A DNA stretch of 64,000 nucleotides from Candidatus Microbacterium colombiense (GCA_029203165.1 CP119308.1:3224001-3288000); one strand, 5' to 3'. Counted from the stretch's first letter, positions 27,145 to 36,379 are shown. The notes: generated by a model not told the origin, from the letters alone. A program made the numbers and translations.

Positions 27145-27221
27145 GGGCGGCGGCAGGGGTCGGGCGGGATCAGGGGTCGGGCGGCGGCAGGGGGCGGCGG
27201 CAGGGGTCGGGCGGGATCAGG
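27145..27221 (+). repeat. 30-bp direct repeat, two exact copies, entering the arfB stop codon
   Basis: Identical 30-nt units at 27145-27174 and 27192-27221, period 47 nt, G-rich (GGGCGGCGGCAGGGG...). The second copy covers the arfB stop codon at 27217-27219, so the repeat has moved into the gene end. Confidence 0.75.
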
Positions 27222-27657
27222 AGTCGCGCGGGCGCTGACGCAGCTTCTTGACGTCGGTGCGCTGCTGCTTCGCCTTCAGTCGGCGCTCCTTCGAACCACG
27301 GCTGGGCTTCGTCGCCCGACGGGGCGGTGCGGGCGGACGCAACGCCTCCGACACCAGTGCCACGAGTCGCTCGCGCGCGGCATCCCTGTTGCGCAGCTGG
27401 GCGCGGTGTTCGGATGCGGCGATCGTGAGCACCCCGTCGACCAGGCGCCCGCCGAGGCGTTCGAGAACCCGTTCACGCTGCACCGGCGAGAGCGCCGTCG
27501 AGCCCGCGGCATCCCAGACGAGCTCCACGCGGGAGTCCGCGGTGTTCACGCCCTGCCCCCCAGGGCCCGATGACCGCGAGAAGCGCCACGACAGCTCGGA
27601 CTCGGGGATGGTGACACCCGCCGAGACGCGCAGACCGGGGCGGTGGGCGGAGGGCAT
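27217..27657 (-). CDS. arfB: Alternative ribosome-rescue factor, peptidyl-tRNA hydrolase ArfB
   Basis: A 146-residue release-factor-like protein. The catalytic GGQ is in RSSGPGGQGVNTADSRVEL, with typical downstream LTIAASEHRAQLRNRDAARER, and the C-terminal tail is strongly basic (GSKERRLKAKQQRTDVKKL), the part that threads into the mRNA channel of stalled ribosomes. It hydrolyses peptidyl-tRNA on ribosomes lacking a stop codon in the A site. GGAGG lies about 11 nt before the ATG. Its stop codon sits inside a 30-bp repeat. Confidence 0.93.
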   Translation of the reverse strand: MPSAHRPGLRVSAGVTIPESELSWRFSRSSGPGGQGVNTADSRVELVWDAAGSTALSPVQRERVLERLGGRLVDGVLTIAASEHRAQLRNRDAARERLVALVSEALRPPAPPRRATKPSRGSKERRLKAKQQRTDVKKLRQRPRDS

Positions 27658-27706
27658 GAGTCCATCATCCTCCGCTCATCGCCCCGGGGCGAGCGCGGTC
27701 GCGGCG

Positions 27707-28978
27707 TCAGGCGAGGGCTTCCACCCGCTCGGCGGGTGCCTCACCGGGCGCGACCTTCGCCGTGTTGGCGATGTGTGCCCGGGCGACCACGATCACGGCG
27801 ACGACCATGATCGCGGCACCGAGCCAGTAGGGAGCCGCGTGGCTGACGGTGACGTACAGCGCTCCGGCGATGAGCGGGGCGGCGGTGTTCATCGCCGCAG
27901 CGAGCGACTGGGTCGCCCCGCCGAGCCAGCCCTGCTCGTCGTCGCCCACGGCGTTCGACATCGCACCGTCCATCGCGGCGGTCGATGCGCCCTGACCTGC
28001 GGCGAGCATGAGCGCACCGACGATGAACACCCACGGCTGGGCGAAGACGGACGCGACGACGGCGAGACCGACGAGGCCGACCATCTGGGCGATGATGCCG
28101 CTCACGATCACGCCGCGCTCACCGATGCGCGGGAGCAGGATGCCGAGCAGCACGCCCTGGATGAGGATGTCGATGATGCCGACGGCGGCGGTGAGCAGAC
28201 CGATCTGCGTCGGACCCCACTGGATCGCGTCGAACGCGAGCACGCTGAAGTTGTTGACGAAGAAACCGAACGGCAGGGCGAGCAGTCCGAAGGCGATCAT
28301 CAGGCCGCGCAGCTCCTTGCGACCGAACGCCTCCTTGAAGACGCCGAACGGCTGGATCTCGCGCAGTGCGATGCGCTGGATGCGGTTCTGCGGCTTGAGG
28401 CTCTCGGGGAGCAGGAAGATGCTGAGGATCGCGATCACGAGACCGACGCCGGCGGTCACGAAGACCGGGAGTTGGATGCTCACCGCCGCGAGCAGACCGC
28501 CGACGGCCGGTCCGATCATCATGCCGATGCCGGTGAGTGCGCCGAGCAGACCGAACCGCTTGGCGCGCTGCTCGGGCGGGGTGATGTCGGCGAGGTAGGC
28601 GAACAGTGCCGGCATGTCGCCGGCGGTCAGGCCCTGGATGACGCGGGCGAGGACAAGTACCCACAGCGCGCCGCCGATGCCGAACAGCGCCATGGAGAAG
28701 GCCGCGCCGAAGGCGGCGCCGATGATGACGGGGCGACGGCCGAAGCGGTCGGAGAGGCGTCCGAGGAACGGTGCGACCAGGAAGGCGCACAGACCGTTGA
28801 CCGCCTCGAGGATGCCGACCCAGATGGCGAGGTCCTTCTCCTGGGAGACGTATTGCAGCACGACGAAGGGCAGAACGGGGAGGACGACCGTCATGCCGAT
28901 GACGGTGAGCATCGTCAGCACGACGAGCATGATCCAGGCGCGGTTCACGCCGCGCACGGAGAGAGTGGATGAAGTCAT
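27707..28978 (-). CDS. MFS drug exporter, TetA/MdtG-like
   Basis: A 423-residue transporter with 12 predicted spans. Motif A is in GRLSDRFGRRPVIIG, motif C-type glycine run in LLGALTGIGMMIGPAVGG (typical of drug:H+ antiporters), and the central loop is basic. The substrate is probably a drug or toxic metabolite. It is divergent from a TetR regulator; TTGACA, 16 nt, TACACT gives it a good sigma-70 promoter, the strongest conventional one seen in the window. Confidence 0.91.
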   Translation of the reverse strand: MTSSTLSVRGVNRAWIMLVVLTMLTVIGMTVVLPVLPFVVLQYVSQEKDLAIWVGILEAVNGLCAFLVAPFLGRLSDRFGRRPVIIGAAFGAAFSMALFGIGGALWVLVLARVIQGLTAGDMPALFAYLADITPPEQRAKRFGLLGALTGIGMMIGPAVGGLLAAVSIQLPVFVTAGVGLVIAILSIFLLPESLKPQNRIQRIALREIQPFGVFKEAFGRKELRGLMIAFGLLALPFGFFVNNFSVLAFDAIQWGPTQIGLLTAAVGIIDILIQGVLLGILLPRIGERGVIVSGIIAQMVGLVGLAVVASVFAQPWVFIVGALMLAAGQGASTAAMDGAMSNAVGDDEQGWLGGATQSLAAAMNTAAPLIAGALYVTVSHAAPYWLGAAIMVVAVIVVARAHIANTAKVAPGEAPAERVEALA

Positions 28979-28984
28979 ACCGAA

Positions 28985-29042
28985 AGTGTACTCATACCAG
29001 TTTTGGTGTCAAGCCAGTTTTGTATCGAGTGCACGATAGACT
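28985..29042. promoter_or_regulatory. Divergent promoter/operator region, MFS exporter / TetR
   Basis: Minus strand: -35 TTGACA (29012-29007), 16-nt spacer, -10 TACACT (28990-28985). Plus strand: -10 TAGACT (29037-29042), 6 nt before the tetR ATG. Two repeat systems overlap these: CCAGTTTTG at 28997-29005 and 29014-29022 (17-nt period), and inverted arms GTGTACTCATAC (28986-28997) and GTATCGAGTGCAC (29022-29034). A TetR dimer bound here would cover both promoters. Confidence 0.7.
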
Positions 29043-29048
29043 GGCGCC

Positions 29049-29672
29049 ATGACGAACACGGAGCCGATGGGACGCCGCGAACGGAAGAAGGCGGCGACGC
29101 GCAAGGCGATCTCGGACGTCGCGACGATGATGTTCCTCGAGCGCGGCTTCGACAATGTGAGCATCCGCGAGGTCGCCGACGCCGCCGATGTCTCTCCGAC
29201 CACGGTCTTCGCGCACTTCCCCCAGAAGGAGGCACTGGTCTTCGACGAGGATGACGAGCAGCGGGACCGGCTCGTCTCCGCCGTGCGCGATCGACCGGCC
29301 GGTCGCACGATCCACGCCGCGCTCCACGACTTCTACACGACGGAGATCCGCGCCAACGTCGACGAGCACGGCGACGACGTCACCCGCATCTTCATGAAGT
29401 TCCTCAACGAGACACCCGCGCTGCGCGACTACGCGGCGCGTATGTGGCTGCGTCACGAAGACGCGATCGCCCAGGCGATCGCCGATGAGCTCGACCTCCC
29501 GGCGCCGACCCCCGAGATCAGGGTCTACTCGCGCTTCGTCCTGCAGATGCAACTGCTCGTGAACGACACCGACGACCAGCTCGGCACCCTCGATGCCGGC
29601 TTCGCGATCCTCGACGGCGGCTGGTCCTCCATCGAGGCACGCCTGGCGAACCGGTCCGACGACCCCCGATGA
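29049..29672 (+). CDS. TetR/AcrR-family regulator
   Basis: A 207-residue TetR-family repressor. The N-terminal helix-turn-helix runs GRRERKKAATRKAISDVATM to VSIREVADAADVSPTTVFAHF. The C-terminal helices are ligand-binding. Divergence from the MFS gene with shared operator-like repeats suggests it represses the exporter and itself. It is predicted leaderless. Its stop overlaps the AraC-type gene start (ATGA), so both regulators come from one transcript. Confidence 0.92.
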   Translation: MTNTEPMGRRERKKAATRKAISDVATMMFLERGFDNVSIREVADAADVSPTTVFAHFPQKEALVFDEDDEQRDRLVSAVRDRPAGRTIHAALHDFYTTEIRANVDEHGDDVTRIFMKFLNETPALRDYAARMWLRHEDAIAQAIADELDLPAPTPEIRVYSRFVLQMQLLVNDTDDQLGTLDAGFAILDGGWSSIEARLANRSDDPR

Positions 29673-30511
29673 ACTCCTACCGGCAGGACGACTGGGACGC
29701 GAGCCCCGAGCATCCGTCGACCGTCGCGGCTCCCTATCTGATGGGCACCGGCGTCGTCACCGGCGAGGACACGGGAACCCGCCCCCTCTCACCCCCGCAC
29801 TCCCACGCCGACGCGATGCTCGCATGGTGCTATCGCGGCACCGTGTGGGTGCACCTGAAGGACGCGATGTGGCGACTCGCGCCAGGACAGGGCGTCTGGA
29901 TCCCCGCGCAGACCCCCCACACGGCACGACACGAGCGGGACTCCGTCGGCTGCTACACGTACCTGCCCGCGACCTCGGCGATCGCGCCCATCGATGACAT
30001 CACCCGGGTGCTCGTGCCACGCGCCGTGCAGGAGATGCTGCTGCACCTCGGCATCAACGACATGCCCACCGATCTGCGCATCCGCATCCAGTCCACCCTG
30101 ATCGAGATGCTGCAGCAGCCCGTTCCGGAGACACTCGACGGGTGGGGCGAAGTCCCCCTTCCGACCGACGAGCGCGTGCGGGCCCTCGTGCAGGCGGTGC
30201 TCGACGACCCGGGCGATCCCCGCAGCGCACAGGAGCTCGTCCTCGCCCACGGGCTGCACGAGCGCACGGTGCTGCGCATCTTCCAGAACGACGTCGGCAT
30301 GACCTTCGGCCGGTGGCGCACCGGGGTGCGGATGACACTCGGCGCACGGCTGATCGTCGACGGCACCCCGATCGGCGCCGCGGCCCACCGATGCGGCTAC
30401 GCCACGACCAGCGCGTTCTCCGCCAGCTTCAAGGAGAGGTTCGGGCTCACACCGCGTCAGCACGTCGCCCGGGTGCAGGCCGATTCCGCGCATCACCTCT
30501 ACTGGCGCTGA
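29669..30511 (+). CDS. AraC-family transcriptional regulator
   Basis: A 280-residue regulator: a cupin-type N-terminal sensor (LSPPHSHADAMLAWCYRGTV, PGQGVWIPAQTPHTARHE) and a C-terminal AraC double helix-turn-helix (SAQELVLAHGLHERTVLRIF; IGAAAHRCGYATTSAFSASF, then FGLTPRQHV). It is translationally coupled to tetR by ATGA. It immediately precedes the iron operon and could respond to a siderophore, but linkage is the only hint. Confidence 0.91.
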   Translation: MNSYRQDDWDASPEHPSTVAAPYLMGTGVVTGEDTGTRPLSPPHSHADAMLAWCYRGTVWVHLKDAMWRLAPGQGVWIPAQTPHTARHERDSVGCYTYLPATSAIAPIDDITRVLVPRAVQEMLLHLGINDMPTDLRIRIQSTLIEMLQQPVPETLDGWGEVPLPTDERVRALVQAVLDDPGDPRSAQELVLAHGLHERTVLRIFQNDVGMTFGRWRTGVRMTLGARLIVDGTPIGAAAHRCGYATTSAFSASFKERFGLTPRQHVARVQADSAHHLYWR

Positions 30512-30606
30512 CGCTCGCGCGCCTACCACCCGAACTGTCTGTTCACCGACACAAGTCGTCTGTTTCACAACACTGATGCCGCAATCCGCGTTCTAGCATC
30601 GATCTG

Positions 30607-30625
30607 TTAGGACATGCTTACCTAA
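30607..30625. promoter_or_regulatory. DtxR/IdeR-type iron box
   Basis: TTAGGACATGCTTACCTAA matches the actinobacterial consensus TTAGGTTAGSCTAACCTAA at 15 of 19 positions, including both outer TTAGG/CCTAA arms. It lies 52 nt before the first gene of the siderophore operon. Fe(II)-loaded DtxR/IdeR would repress the operon in iron-replete cells. Confidence 0.85.
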
Positions 30626-30677
30626 CTTCTCGCCGCGTTGTCGCGGCACTCCCCTCCCATCTCTCTGAAGGAGAACC

Positions 30678-31745
30678 ATGTCGCTCGCTTCTGCGCGCCC
30701 GAAGATCCGCCGAGGGTCCGCCCTCGTCGCCGCGGCCCTCGCCGCCGCCCTCACCCTGGCCGGGTGCTCGACCTCCGCCGACAGCGCGGAATCCGCCCCC
30801 TCGTCGACGTCCACCGACGGCGTGGTCATCGAGCATGGCCACGGTGAGACCGTGATCCCCGAGAAGCCGAAGCGGATCGTCGCCCTGGGCTGGATGACGC
30901 CCGACATCGTCGCCGCGCTCGGCACCAACCCCGTCGGCATCGAAGAGGTCTGGGGAGCCGGCGAGAGCGGTTACCAGCCCTGGTTCGAGGACTTCGTCAC
31001 CGAGGAATACGGCGAGACGCCCGAGATCATCCCCTTCACCGACGACGGCCCCAACTACGAGGCGATCAAGGCACTCAAGCCCGACCTGATCCTCAGCCTG
31101 TACTCCGGCGTCAGCGATGTCGAGTACGAGCGACTCAGCGAGATCGCGCCCACCGTGCCCTACATCGAAGGGCCCTGGAACCCGGGCACCTGGGAGGGTA
31201 TGACGCGCACCGTCGGCAAGGCGATGTCGGAAGACGCCAAGGCCGAGGAGCTCATCGCCGAGACCGAGGAGCAGATCACCACGCTCGCCGGCGAGCACCC
31301 GGAGTTCGAGGACAAGACGTTCGTCTGGGGCCTCACCCTGAACGAGGGCGGCACCGACCTCGGCGTCTACCTGGAGTACGACCCCCGCGTGCGCATCACC
31401 GAGGCGCTCGGGTTCACCTCGACCTCCGCGATGGACAGCTTCCTCGCCAGCGCCGAGGGCGACAACTGGTACACGGGTGTGAGCCTGGAGAAGCTCTACG
31501 ACGTGGATGCCGATCTGTTCGCCGCGTGGGGCAGCAGCGCCGCCGAGGGCGAGTACACGGTCGAGAACAAGGTCGTGTCCCGCTGGAACCCGATCGCCAA
31601 CGGGTCGTACGTGATCTACGCCGACGCCGCAGAGGCCTCGGCCATCAGCGCGCCGACCGTGCTGTCGCTGAAGTACATCCTCCCCACCTACGTCGACGAC
31701 CTCGCAGCCGCGCTGCAGGGCGACCCGACCATCGACGGAGAGTGA
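30678..31745 (+). CDS. Iron-siderophore ABC substrate-binding lipoprotein
   Basis: A 355-residue class III (FecB/FhuD-type) binding protein with lipobox LTLAGC. Family segments: ETVIPEKPKRIVALGWMTPD, ALKPDLILSLYSGVSDVEYE and YLEYDPRVRITEALGF. The C-terminal domain contains the usual helix linking two lobes. It captures ferric-siderophore outside the membrane for the FecCD permeases that follow. An excellent AAGGAGAA site and an upstream DtxR/IdeR box show iron-controlled expression. First gene of a seven-gene operon ending at 39100. Confidence 0.93.
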   Translation: MSLASARPKIRRGSALVAAALAAALTLAGCSTSADSAESAPSSTSTDGVVIEHGHGETVIPEKPKRIVALGWMTPDIVAALGTNPVGIEEVWGAGESGYQPWFEDFVTEEYGETPEIIPFTDDGPNYEAIKALKPDLILSLYSGVSDVEYERLSEIAPTVPYIEGPWNPGTWEGMTRTVGKAMSEDAKAEELIAETEEQITTLAGEHPEFEDKTFVWGLTLNEGGTDLGVYLEYDPRVRITEALGFTSTSAMDSFLASAEGDNWYTGVSLEKLYDVDADLFAAWGSSAAEGEYTVENKVVSRWNPIANGSYVIYADAAEASAISAPTVLSLKYILPTYVDDLAAALQGDPTIDGE

Positions 31746-31753
31746 CCTCAGAG

Positions 31754-32827
31754 ATGTCCGTGGTGACGGACGACGGCACGGACGTCTCGAACACCGGTGC
31801 GGGGAGTCGCGACAGCGGCTCCCCGCACCGCACCGGGACGCTCGTGCTGGGACTGATCGTGTCAGCGGTGGTGCTGGTGCTCGCCGCCATCGCATCACTC
31901 GCGGTCGGCAACCGCGCGATCGACCCCCTCACCGTGCTGCAGTCGGTCTTCGCCTACGACGACGACAACCCCCTGCACCTCATGGTCATGGAGCTGCGCG
32001 TTCCCCGCACACTGCTCGGCATCGTCGTCGGCGCCGCCCTCGCCGTCTGTGGTGGCCTCATCCAGGCCTTCACCCGCAACCCGTTGGCCGACCCCGGCAT
32101 CCTCGGCGTGAACGCGGGAGCATCCTTCGCCGTCACCTTCGCGGTCGGCGTGCTCGGGCTCACCACCCCCGGCGCATATGTGCCGTTCGCGCTGGCCGGG
32201 GCCTTCGTGCTCACGATCCTCGTCTACACGCTGGGCTCATTCGGCGCCTCGGGTGCGACGCCCATGAAGCTGACGCTCGCCGGGGTGGCGCTCGGCGCGG
32301 CGTTCACCGGCTTCACCACCGCGATCGTGCTGCGCGATCTGGGCACCCTGCAGGTCATGCGCTTCTGGGGTGTCGGATCGATCGGCGGACGCACCCTCGA
32401 CCAACTCACCTGGGCGGTGCCGCTCATCATCGCCGGACTCCTCATCGGCCTGCTCTGCGCACGCTCGCTCAACGCGCTGGCCCTCGGCGACGACCTCGCC
32501 CAGGCGCTCGGCGCCCGGGTGCGCGTCACCCGCGGACTCGTGATCATCGCGGTCACCCTGCTCGCCGGCACGAGCGTCGCCGCCGCCGGGCCCATCGCCT
32601 TCGTCGGGCTGATGATCCCCCACGTCGTGCGTTGGTTCACCGGCCCCGATCAGCGCTGGGTGCTGACGTACTCGATGATCATCGGACCGGCCTTCCTGCT
32701 CGTCGCCGACATCCTCGGCCGCGTGGTCCTCCCCAGCGGCGAACTGCGTGTCGGCATCGTCACCGCCCTTCTCGGCGCCCCCATCCTGATCGTCCTCGTG
32801 CGCCGCAAGCGGGTGAGTGGACTGTGA
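31754..32827 (+). CDS. FecCD-family iron-siderophore permease 1
   Basis: A 357-residue BtuC/FecC-type permease with about ten spans. Marks: LRVPRTLLGIVVGAALAVCG, the TRNPLADPGILGVNAGASFA loop typical of the family, LGARVRVTRGL and GLMIPHVVRWFTGPDQRW. ATG 31754 is selected; it begins shortly after the lipoprotein stop. It pairs with permease 2, encoded with a GTGA overlap. Confidence 0.92.
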   Translation: MSVVTDDGTDVSNTGAGSRDSGSPHRTGTLVLGLIVSAVVLVLAAIASLAVGNRAIDPLTVLQSVFAYDDDNPLHLMVMELRVPRTLLGIVVGAALAVCGGLIQAFTRNPLADPGILGVNAGASFAVTFAVGVLGLTTPGAYVPFALAGAFVLTILVYTLGSFGASGATPMKLTLAGVALGAAFTGFTTAIVLRDLGTLQVMRFWGVGSIGGRTLDQLTWAVPLIIAGLLIGLLCARSLNALALGDDLAQALGARVRVTRGLVIIAVTLLAGTSVAAAGPIAFVGLMIPHVVRWFTGPDQRWVLTYSMIIGPAFLLVADILGRVVLPSGELRVGIVTALLGAPILIVLVRRKRVSGL

Positions 32828-33930
32828 GCATCGACCAGCGACCCACCGCCTCGGCGAAGGCATCCGCCCACGAAGACGTCGGCTTCACCCCCGTCGATCA
32901 CGGCCGCCGCCAGCTGCGGATCGAGACCGCACGCATCGCCACCCTCATCCCTGTGCGCTCGATCCTCGTCTGCGTCGCACTCGCCGTCGTGATCATCGCG
33001 GCCGGCCTCGCGTCGATGACGATCGGCGCGTACGAGGTGGACTTCCCCTCCGTCATCCGCGCGATCGTGGACCCGTCGTCCGACCCCGACATCCGTCAGG
33101 TCGTCTTCGAATGGCGGCTGCCGCGCGTGCTGTTCGCCGTGCTGTGCGGCGCGGCGCTCGCGCTCGCGGGCGGCATCTTCCAGTCGCTCACCCGCAACCC
33201 CCTGGGCTCGCCCGACATCATCGGCTTCGGCATCGGCGCGCAGTTCGGCGTGACGCTGATGATGGTCGTCCTCGAACTCAACACGTACATGTTCAAGGCG
33301 GTGGGCGCGCTCGTCGGAGGACTCATCACGGCGCTGCTCGTGTATCTGCTCGCCAACAAGAACACGATGTCGTCCTTCCGACTCATCATCGTGGGCATCG
33401 GCGTCTCGGCCGGGCTGGGGTCGCTGACCTCGTGGATCCTCATCTCGGTCAGTGTCGAGAAGGCCATGATGGCGGCGACCTGGGGCGCGGGCTCGATCGC
33501 CTCACTCGGTTTCGACCAGCTCATCCCCGCCGCGATCGTGTTCGCGGTCGTGACGCTCGCATCCCTGCCGCTGAATCGCACACTGCCGGTGCTGGAGATG
33601 GGCGATGACGCGGCGACGGCACTGGGCATCAGCCCCGGCCGCACGCGACTGGCGGCGATGGTCTTCGGCGTCGCCCTCGTCGCCCTCGTCACCGCTGCTG
33701 CCGGCCCGATCTCGTTCATCGCCCTCGCCGCACCTCAGATCTCGCAACGTCTGACCCGCTCGAACACCCCGATGGGCACGCTCCCCGTCATGCTCACGGG
33801 CGCAGCGCTCGTCGTGGTGTCGGATGCCGTGGCGCAGCTCGTCGCGGTGCCGGTCGGTGTCGTGACCGTGTCGATCGGCGGCATCTACCTGGCCTGGCTG
33901 CTCGCGGCGCAATACGCGCGCCGCACCTGA
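32824..33930 (+). CDS. FecCD-family iron-siderophore permease 2
   Basis: A 368-residue FecCD permease: FEWRLPRVLFAVLCGAALAL, SLTRNPLGSPDIIGFGIGAQ, EMGDDAATALGISPGRTRL and SFIALAAPQISQRLTRSNTP. GTG 32824 overlaps the stop of permease 1; a longer frame has no support. The N-terminal 50 residues are a hydrophilic extension longer than usual, similar to that of permease 1. Together they form the heterodimeric channel. Confidence 0.92.
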   Translation: MSIDQRPTASAKASAHEDVGFTPVDHGRRQLRIETARIATLIPVRSILVCVALAVVIIAAGLASMTIGAYEVDFPSVIRAIVDPSSDPDIRQVVFEWRLPRVLFAVLCGAALALAGGIFQSLTRNPLGSPDIIGFGIGAQFGVTLMMVVLELNTYMFKAVGALVGGLITALLVYLLANKNTMSSFRLIIVGIGVSAGLGSLTSWILISVSVEKAMMAATWGAGSIASLGFDQLIPAAIVFAVVTLASLPLNRTLPVLEMGDDAATALGISPGRTRLAAMVFGVALVALVTAAAGPISFIALAAPQISQRLTRSNTPMGTLPVMLTGAALVVVSDAVAQLVAVPVGVVTVSIGGIYLAWLLAAQYARRT

Positions 33931-33941
33931 AAGGAACACCC

Positions 33942-34730
33942 ATGACCGCTTCGCTGCTGGCGCGTGACATCACGCTGGGCTACGGGGAGACACCGATCAT
34001 CTCCGAGCTGACGCTCGAGGTACCCGACGACTCGTTCACGATCATCATCGGACCCAACGCGTGCGGCAAGTCGACGCTGCTGCGCGGGTTCGCGCGCCTG
34101 CTCCGGCCGACGACGGGCAGCGTGCTGCTCGACGGCGCCGAGTTGCGCGGGTACAAGCCGAAGGAGGCGGCGCGCCGCCTCGGACTGCTGCCGCAGTCGT
34201 CGATCGCCCCCGACGGCATCACGGTCGCCGACCTCGTGGGACGAGGACGCTTCCCCCACCAGAGCGCGATGCGCACCTGGAGCAGTGCCGACGAGCGTGC
34301 CGTCTCCGAGGCGATGGCGGCCACCGGGGTCACCGACCTCTCGCGCCGACTGGTCGACGAACTCTCCGGCGGCCAGCGGCAGCGCGTGTGGGTGGCCATG
34401 GCCCTCGCGCAACAGACCAAGCACCTGCTGCTCGACGAGCCGACGACGTTCCTCGACATCGCGCACCAGATCGACCTCATGGAACTGTTCGCCGACCTGC
34501 ACCGCGAGGGAACCACGCTCGTCGCCGTGCTGCACGACCTGAACCATGCCGCGCGCTACGCGACGCATCTGGTGGCGATGCGCGATGGGGCCATCGTGGC
34601 GCAGGGTGACCCGCGCGAGATCATCACCGCCGAGCTGGTCGAGGCCGTCTACGACCTGCCGTGCAAGGTGATCACCGACCCAGTCTCGGGGACTCCCCTC
34701 GTACTCCCGCTCGGTCGGCGGAAGCCGTGA
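33942..34730 (+). CDS. Iron-siderophore ABC ATPase (FepC/FecE-like)
   Basis: A 262-residue ATPase with Walker A IIGPNACGKSTLLRGFARLL, Q-loop GLLPQSS, signature LSGGQRQRVWVAMALAQ, Walker B LLLDEPTTFLDI and H-loop LVAVLHDLNHAA. All catalytic residues are present. It energises the FecCD pair. AAAGGAACACCC precedes the start. Its stop overlaps the GTG of the next half-transporter, so the importer and the exporter-fold pair are one operon. Confidence 0.94.
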   Translation: MTASLLARDITLGYGETPIISELTLEVPDDSFTIIIGPNACGKSTLLRGFARLLRPTTGSVLLDGAELRGYKPKEAARRLGLLPQSSIAPDGITVADLVGRGRFPHQSAMRTWSSADERAVSEAMAATGVTDLSRRLVDELSGGQRQRVWVAMALAQQTKHLLLDEPTTFLDIAHQIDLMELFADLHREGTTLVAVLHDLNHAARYATHLVAMRDGAIVAQGDPREIITAELVEAVYDLPCKVITDPVSGTPLVLPLGRRKP

Positions 34731-36379
34731 CCGACACGCCACGGCGGCTCTTCGGCATCGCGCTCACCGCCGACGGCCGCGGCATCGCCCTCACCGGCGC
34801 GACCGCGCTGCTCATCGTGCACGCCCTGGCGGAGGCGACGATCCCCGTCATCATCGGCGCGACGATCGATCGGGCGGTACTGCCCGCCGACCCGGTCACC
34901 CTCGGGATCTGGATCGCCGTGCTGGTCGGCACGTTCCTCGTGCTGACCGTGACCTACCAGTCCGCGTCGCGCCTGATGGTCGGCATCTACGGATACGGCG
35001 AGCAGGCACTGCGCCACCTCACCCTGTCGCGGATGCTGCGACCACGCCTGTCCCGCCGCACGGTGACGGCGGGTGAGGCCCTGACGTTCGTGACCTCCGA
35101 CACGTATCGCGTGGCCGGCGTGGCATGGTCGGTAGCGCAGCAGTGCTCGACGATCGCCGCGATCATCGGCGCCGGACTCGCGATGCTGGTGATCTCGCCC
35201 GTCGCGACGCTGGTCGTGTTCGGCTCGACGATCGTGATGATGCTGGTCATGCGGGTCGTCTCCCGTCCGCTGGAGCGACGCGGTTTCGCCGAGCAGCATG
35301 CGGCCACCGAAGCCGGAGCCGTGGCCGCCGACTTCATGAGCGGATTCCGGGTGCTGGTCGGCATCGGGGCGCGGGAGGAGTCGGTGCGCCGCTACGTCGC
35401 CGCGAGCGACGTGTCCCGCCGCGCCGCCACCGCGGCCGGGCGCTCGCTCGCCTCCTACGAGGCCGTGAGCAACACCCTGGCCGCCGTCGCCACCACCGCG
35501 CTCGCCGGGATGTCGGCGTGGTTCGCCGCCGAGGGGCGCATCACCATCGGCGAGCTCGTGACCGTTCTCGGCCTCGCACAGTTCATCAGCGGCTACCTGG
35601 CCTATGCGGGCTCGTTCCCCTCGAACTGGATCCACAAGCTCGCCTCCGCCAAGAGGCTCGCCGAGGTCATCGACGCGGATGATCTGCTCGATGCGTCCGG
35701 TGCGGACGCCACGGAGCAGGCAGCGGTCGCGCCCCACGCGGACGACGTCGTGCTGACCTTCCGCGCGGGTGCGGTCCCGTCGCCGGTCGTCGAGGTGCGA
35801 GCCGGCGAACTGCTCGGCATCCGCCCCGCCGACAGCGATGCGGCGCGGGCACTCTCACGCCTGCTCGGTCTGCGCACCCGACCGGCACGCGGCGCCGTGA
35901 CGCTGCTCGTCGACGGCGAGCCCCGCGATCTGGCCGACGTCGATCCGGGCGACTACCGTCGGCGCGTGGTCGCTCCTCCGCACGGTCAGACGATCGTCAC
36001 CGGCACGCTCCGGGAAGCCGTGCGCGGACGCGGGGAGCCCGGCCTGCCGCATCCGTCGCTCGTCGACATGGCAGCGCTCGAGGACACGATCGTGCAGGTC
36101 GGCGGATGGGATGCCGAGGTCGGCGAGGCCGGGCGGCGCCTGTCGGGCGGACAGCGTCAGCGCATCGGTATCGCCCGCGGGCTGCACGCCGACGCCGATG
36201 TGCTGGTGCTCGACGAGCCGACCTCGGCCGTCGATGCCATCACCGAGGCGCACATCGCCCGTGCTCTCGCCGACCATTCGACGACCACGATCGTGATCAC
36301 CACGTCCCCCGTGCTGCTCGGCGCCTGCGACCGCGTCATCGAGCTCGCCCCCGAAGGAACGGATGCTCGCGATGTCTGA
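34727..36379 (+). CDS. Exporter-fold ABC half-transporter with degenerate ATP site (IrtA/IrtB-like), subunit 1
   Basis: A 550-residue half-transporter: six-span type IV membrane domain, then a nucleotide domain lacking a Walker A. Where GxxGxGKST is expected (residues 364-373) the sequence is GIRPADSDAA. The Q-loop Gln is replaced (PPHGQ region, about 418-421), and the H-loop His is replaced by Thr (VITTSP, about 523-528). The signature LSGGQRQRIGIARG (from 472) and Walker B VLVLDEP (492-498) are intact. It must work with subunit 2. GTG 34727 overlaps the ATPase stop. Context with a siderophore-interacting reductase recalls mycobacterial IrtAB importers. Confidence 0.88.
   Translation: MTDTPRRLFGIALTADGRGIALTGATALLIVHALAEATIPVIIGATIDRAVLPADPVTLGIWIAVLVGTFLVLTVTYQSASRLMVGIYGYGEQALRHLTLSRMLRPRLSRRTVTAGEALTFVTSDTYRVAGVAWSVAQQCSTIAAIIGAGLAMLVISPVATLVVFGSTIVMMLVMRVVSRPLERRGFAEQHAATEAGAVAADFMSGFRVLVGIGAREESVRRYVAASDVSRRAATAAGRSLASYEAVSNTLAAVATTALAGMSAWFAAEGRITIGELVTVLGLAQFISGYLAYAGSFPSNWIHKLASAKRLAEVIDADDLLDASGADATEQAAVAPHADDVVLTFRAGAVPSPVVEVRAGELLGIRPADSDAARALSRLLGLRTRPARGAVTLLVDGEPRDLADVDPGDYRRRVVAPPHGQTIVTGTLREAVRGRGEPGLPHPSLVDMAALEDTIVQVGGWDAEVGEAGRRLSGGQRQRIGIARGLHADADVLVLDEPTSAVDAITEAHIARALADHSTTTIVITTSPVLLGACDRVIELAPEGTDARDV

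Noticed and set aside
27679..27692. TCGCCCCGGGGCGA palindrome between arfB and the MFS gene as a terminator
   Set aside because: Perfect palindrome but without loop space or a T-tract; GC-rich palindromes of this size are frequent in such genomes.
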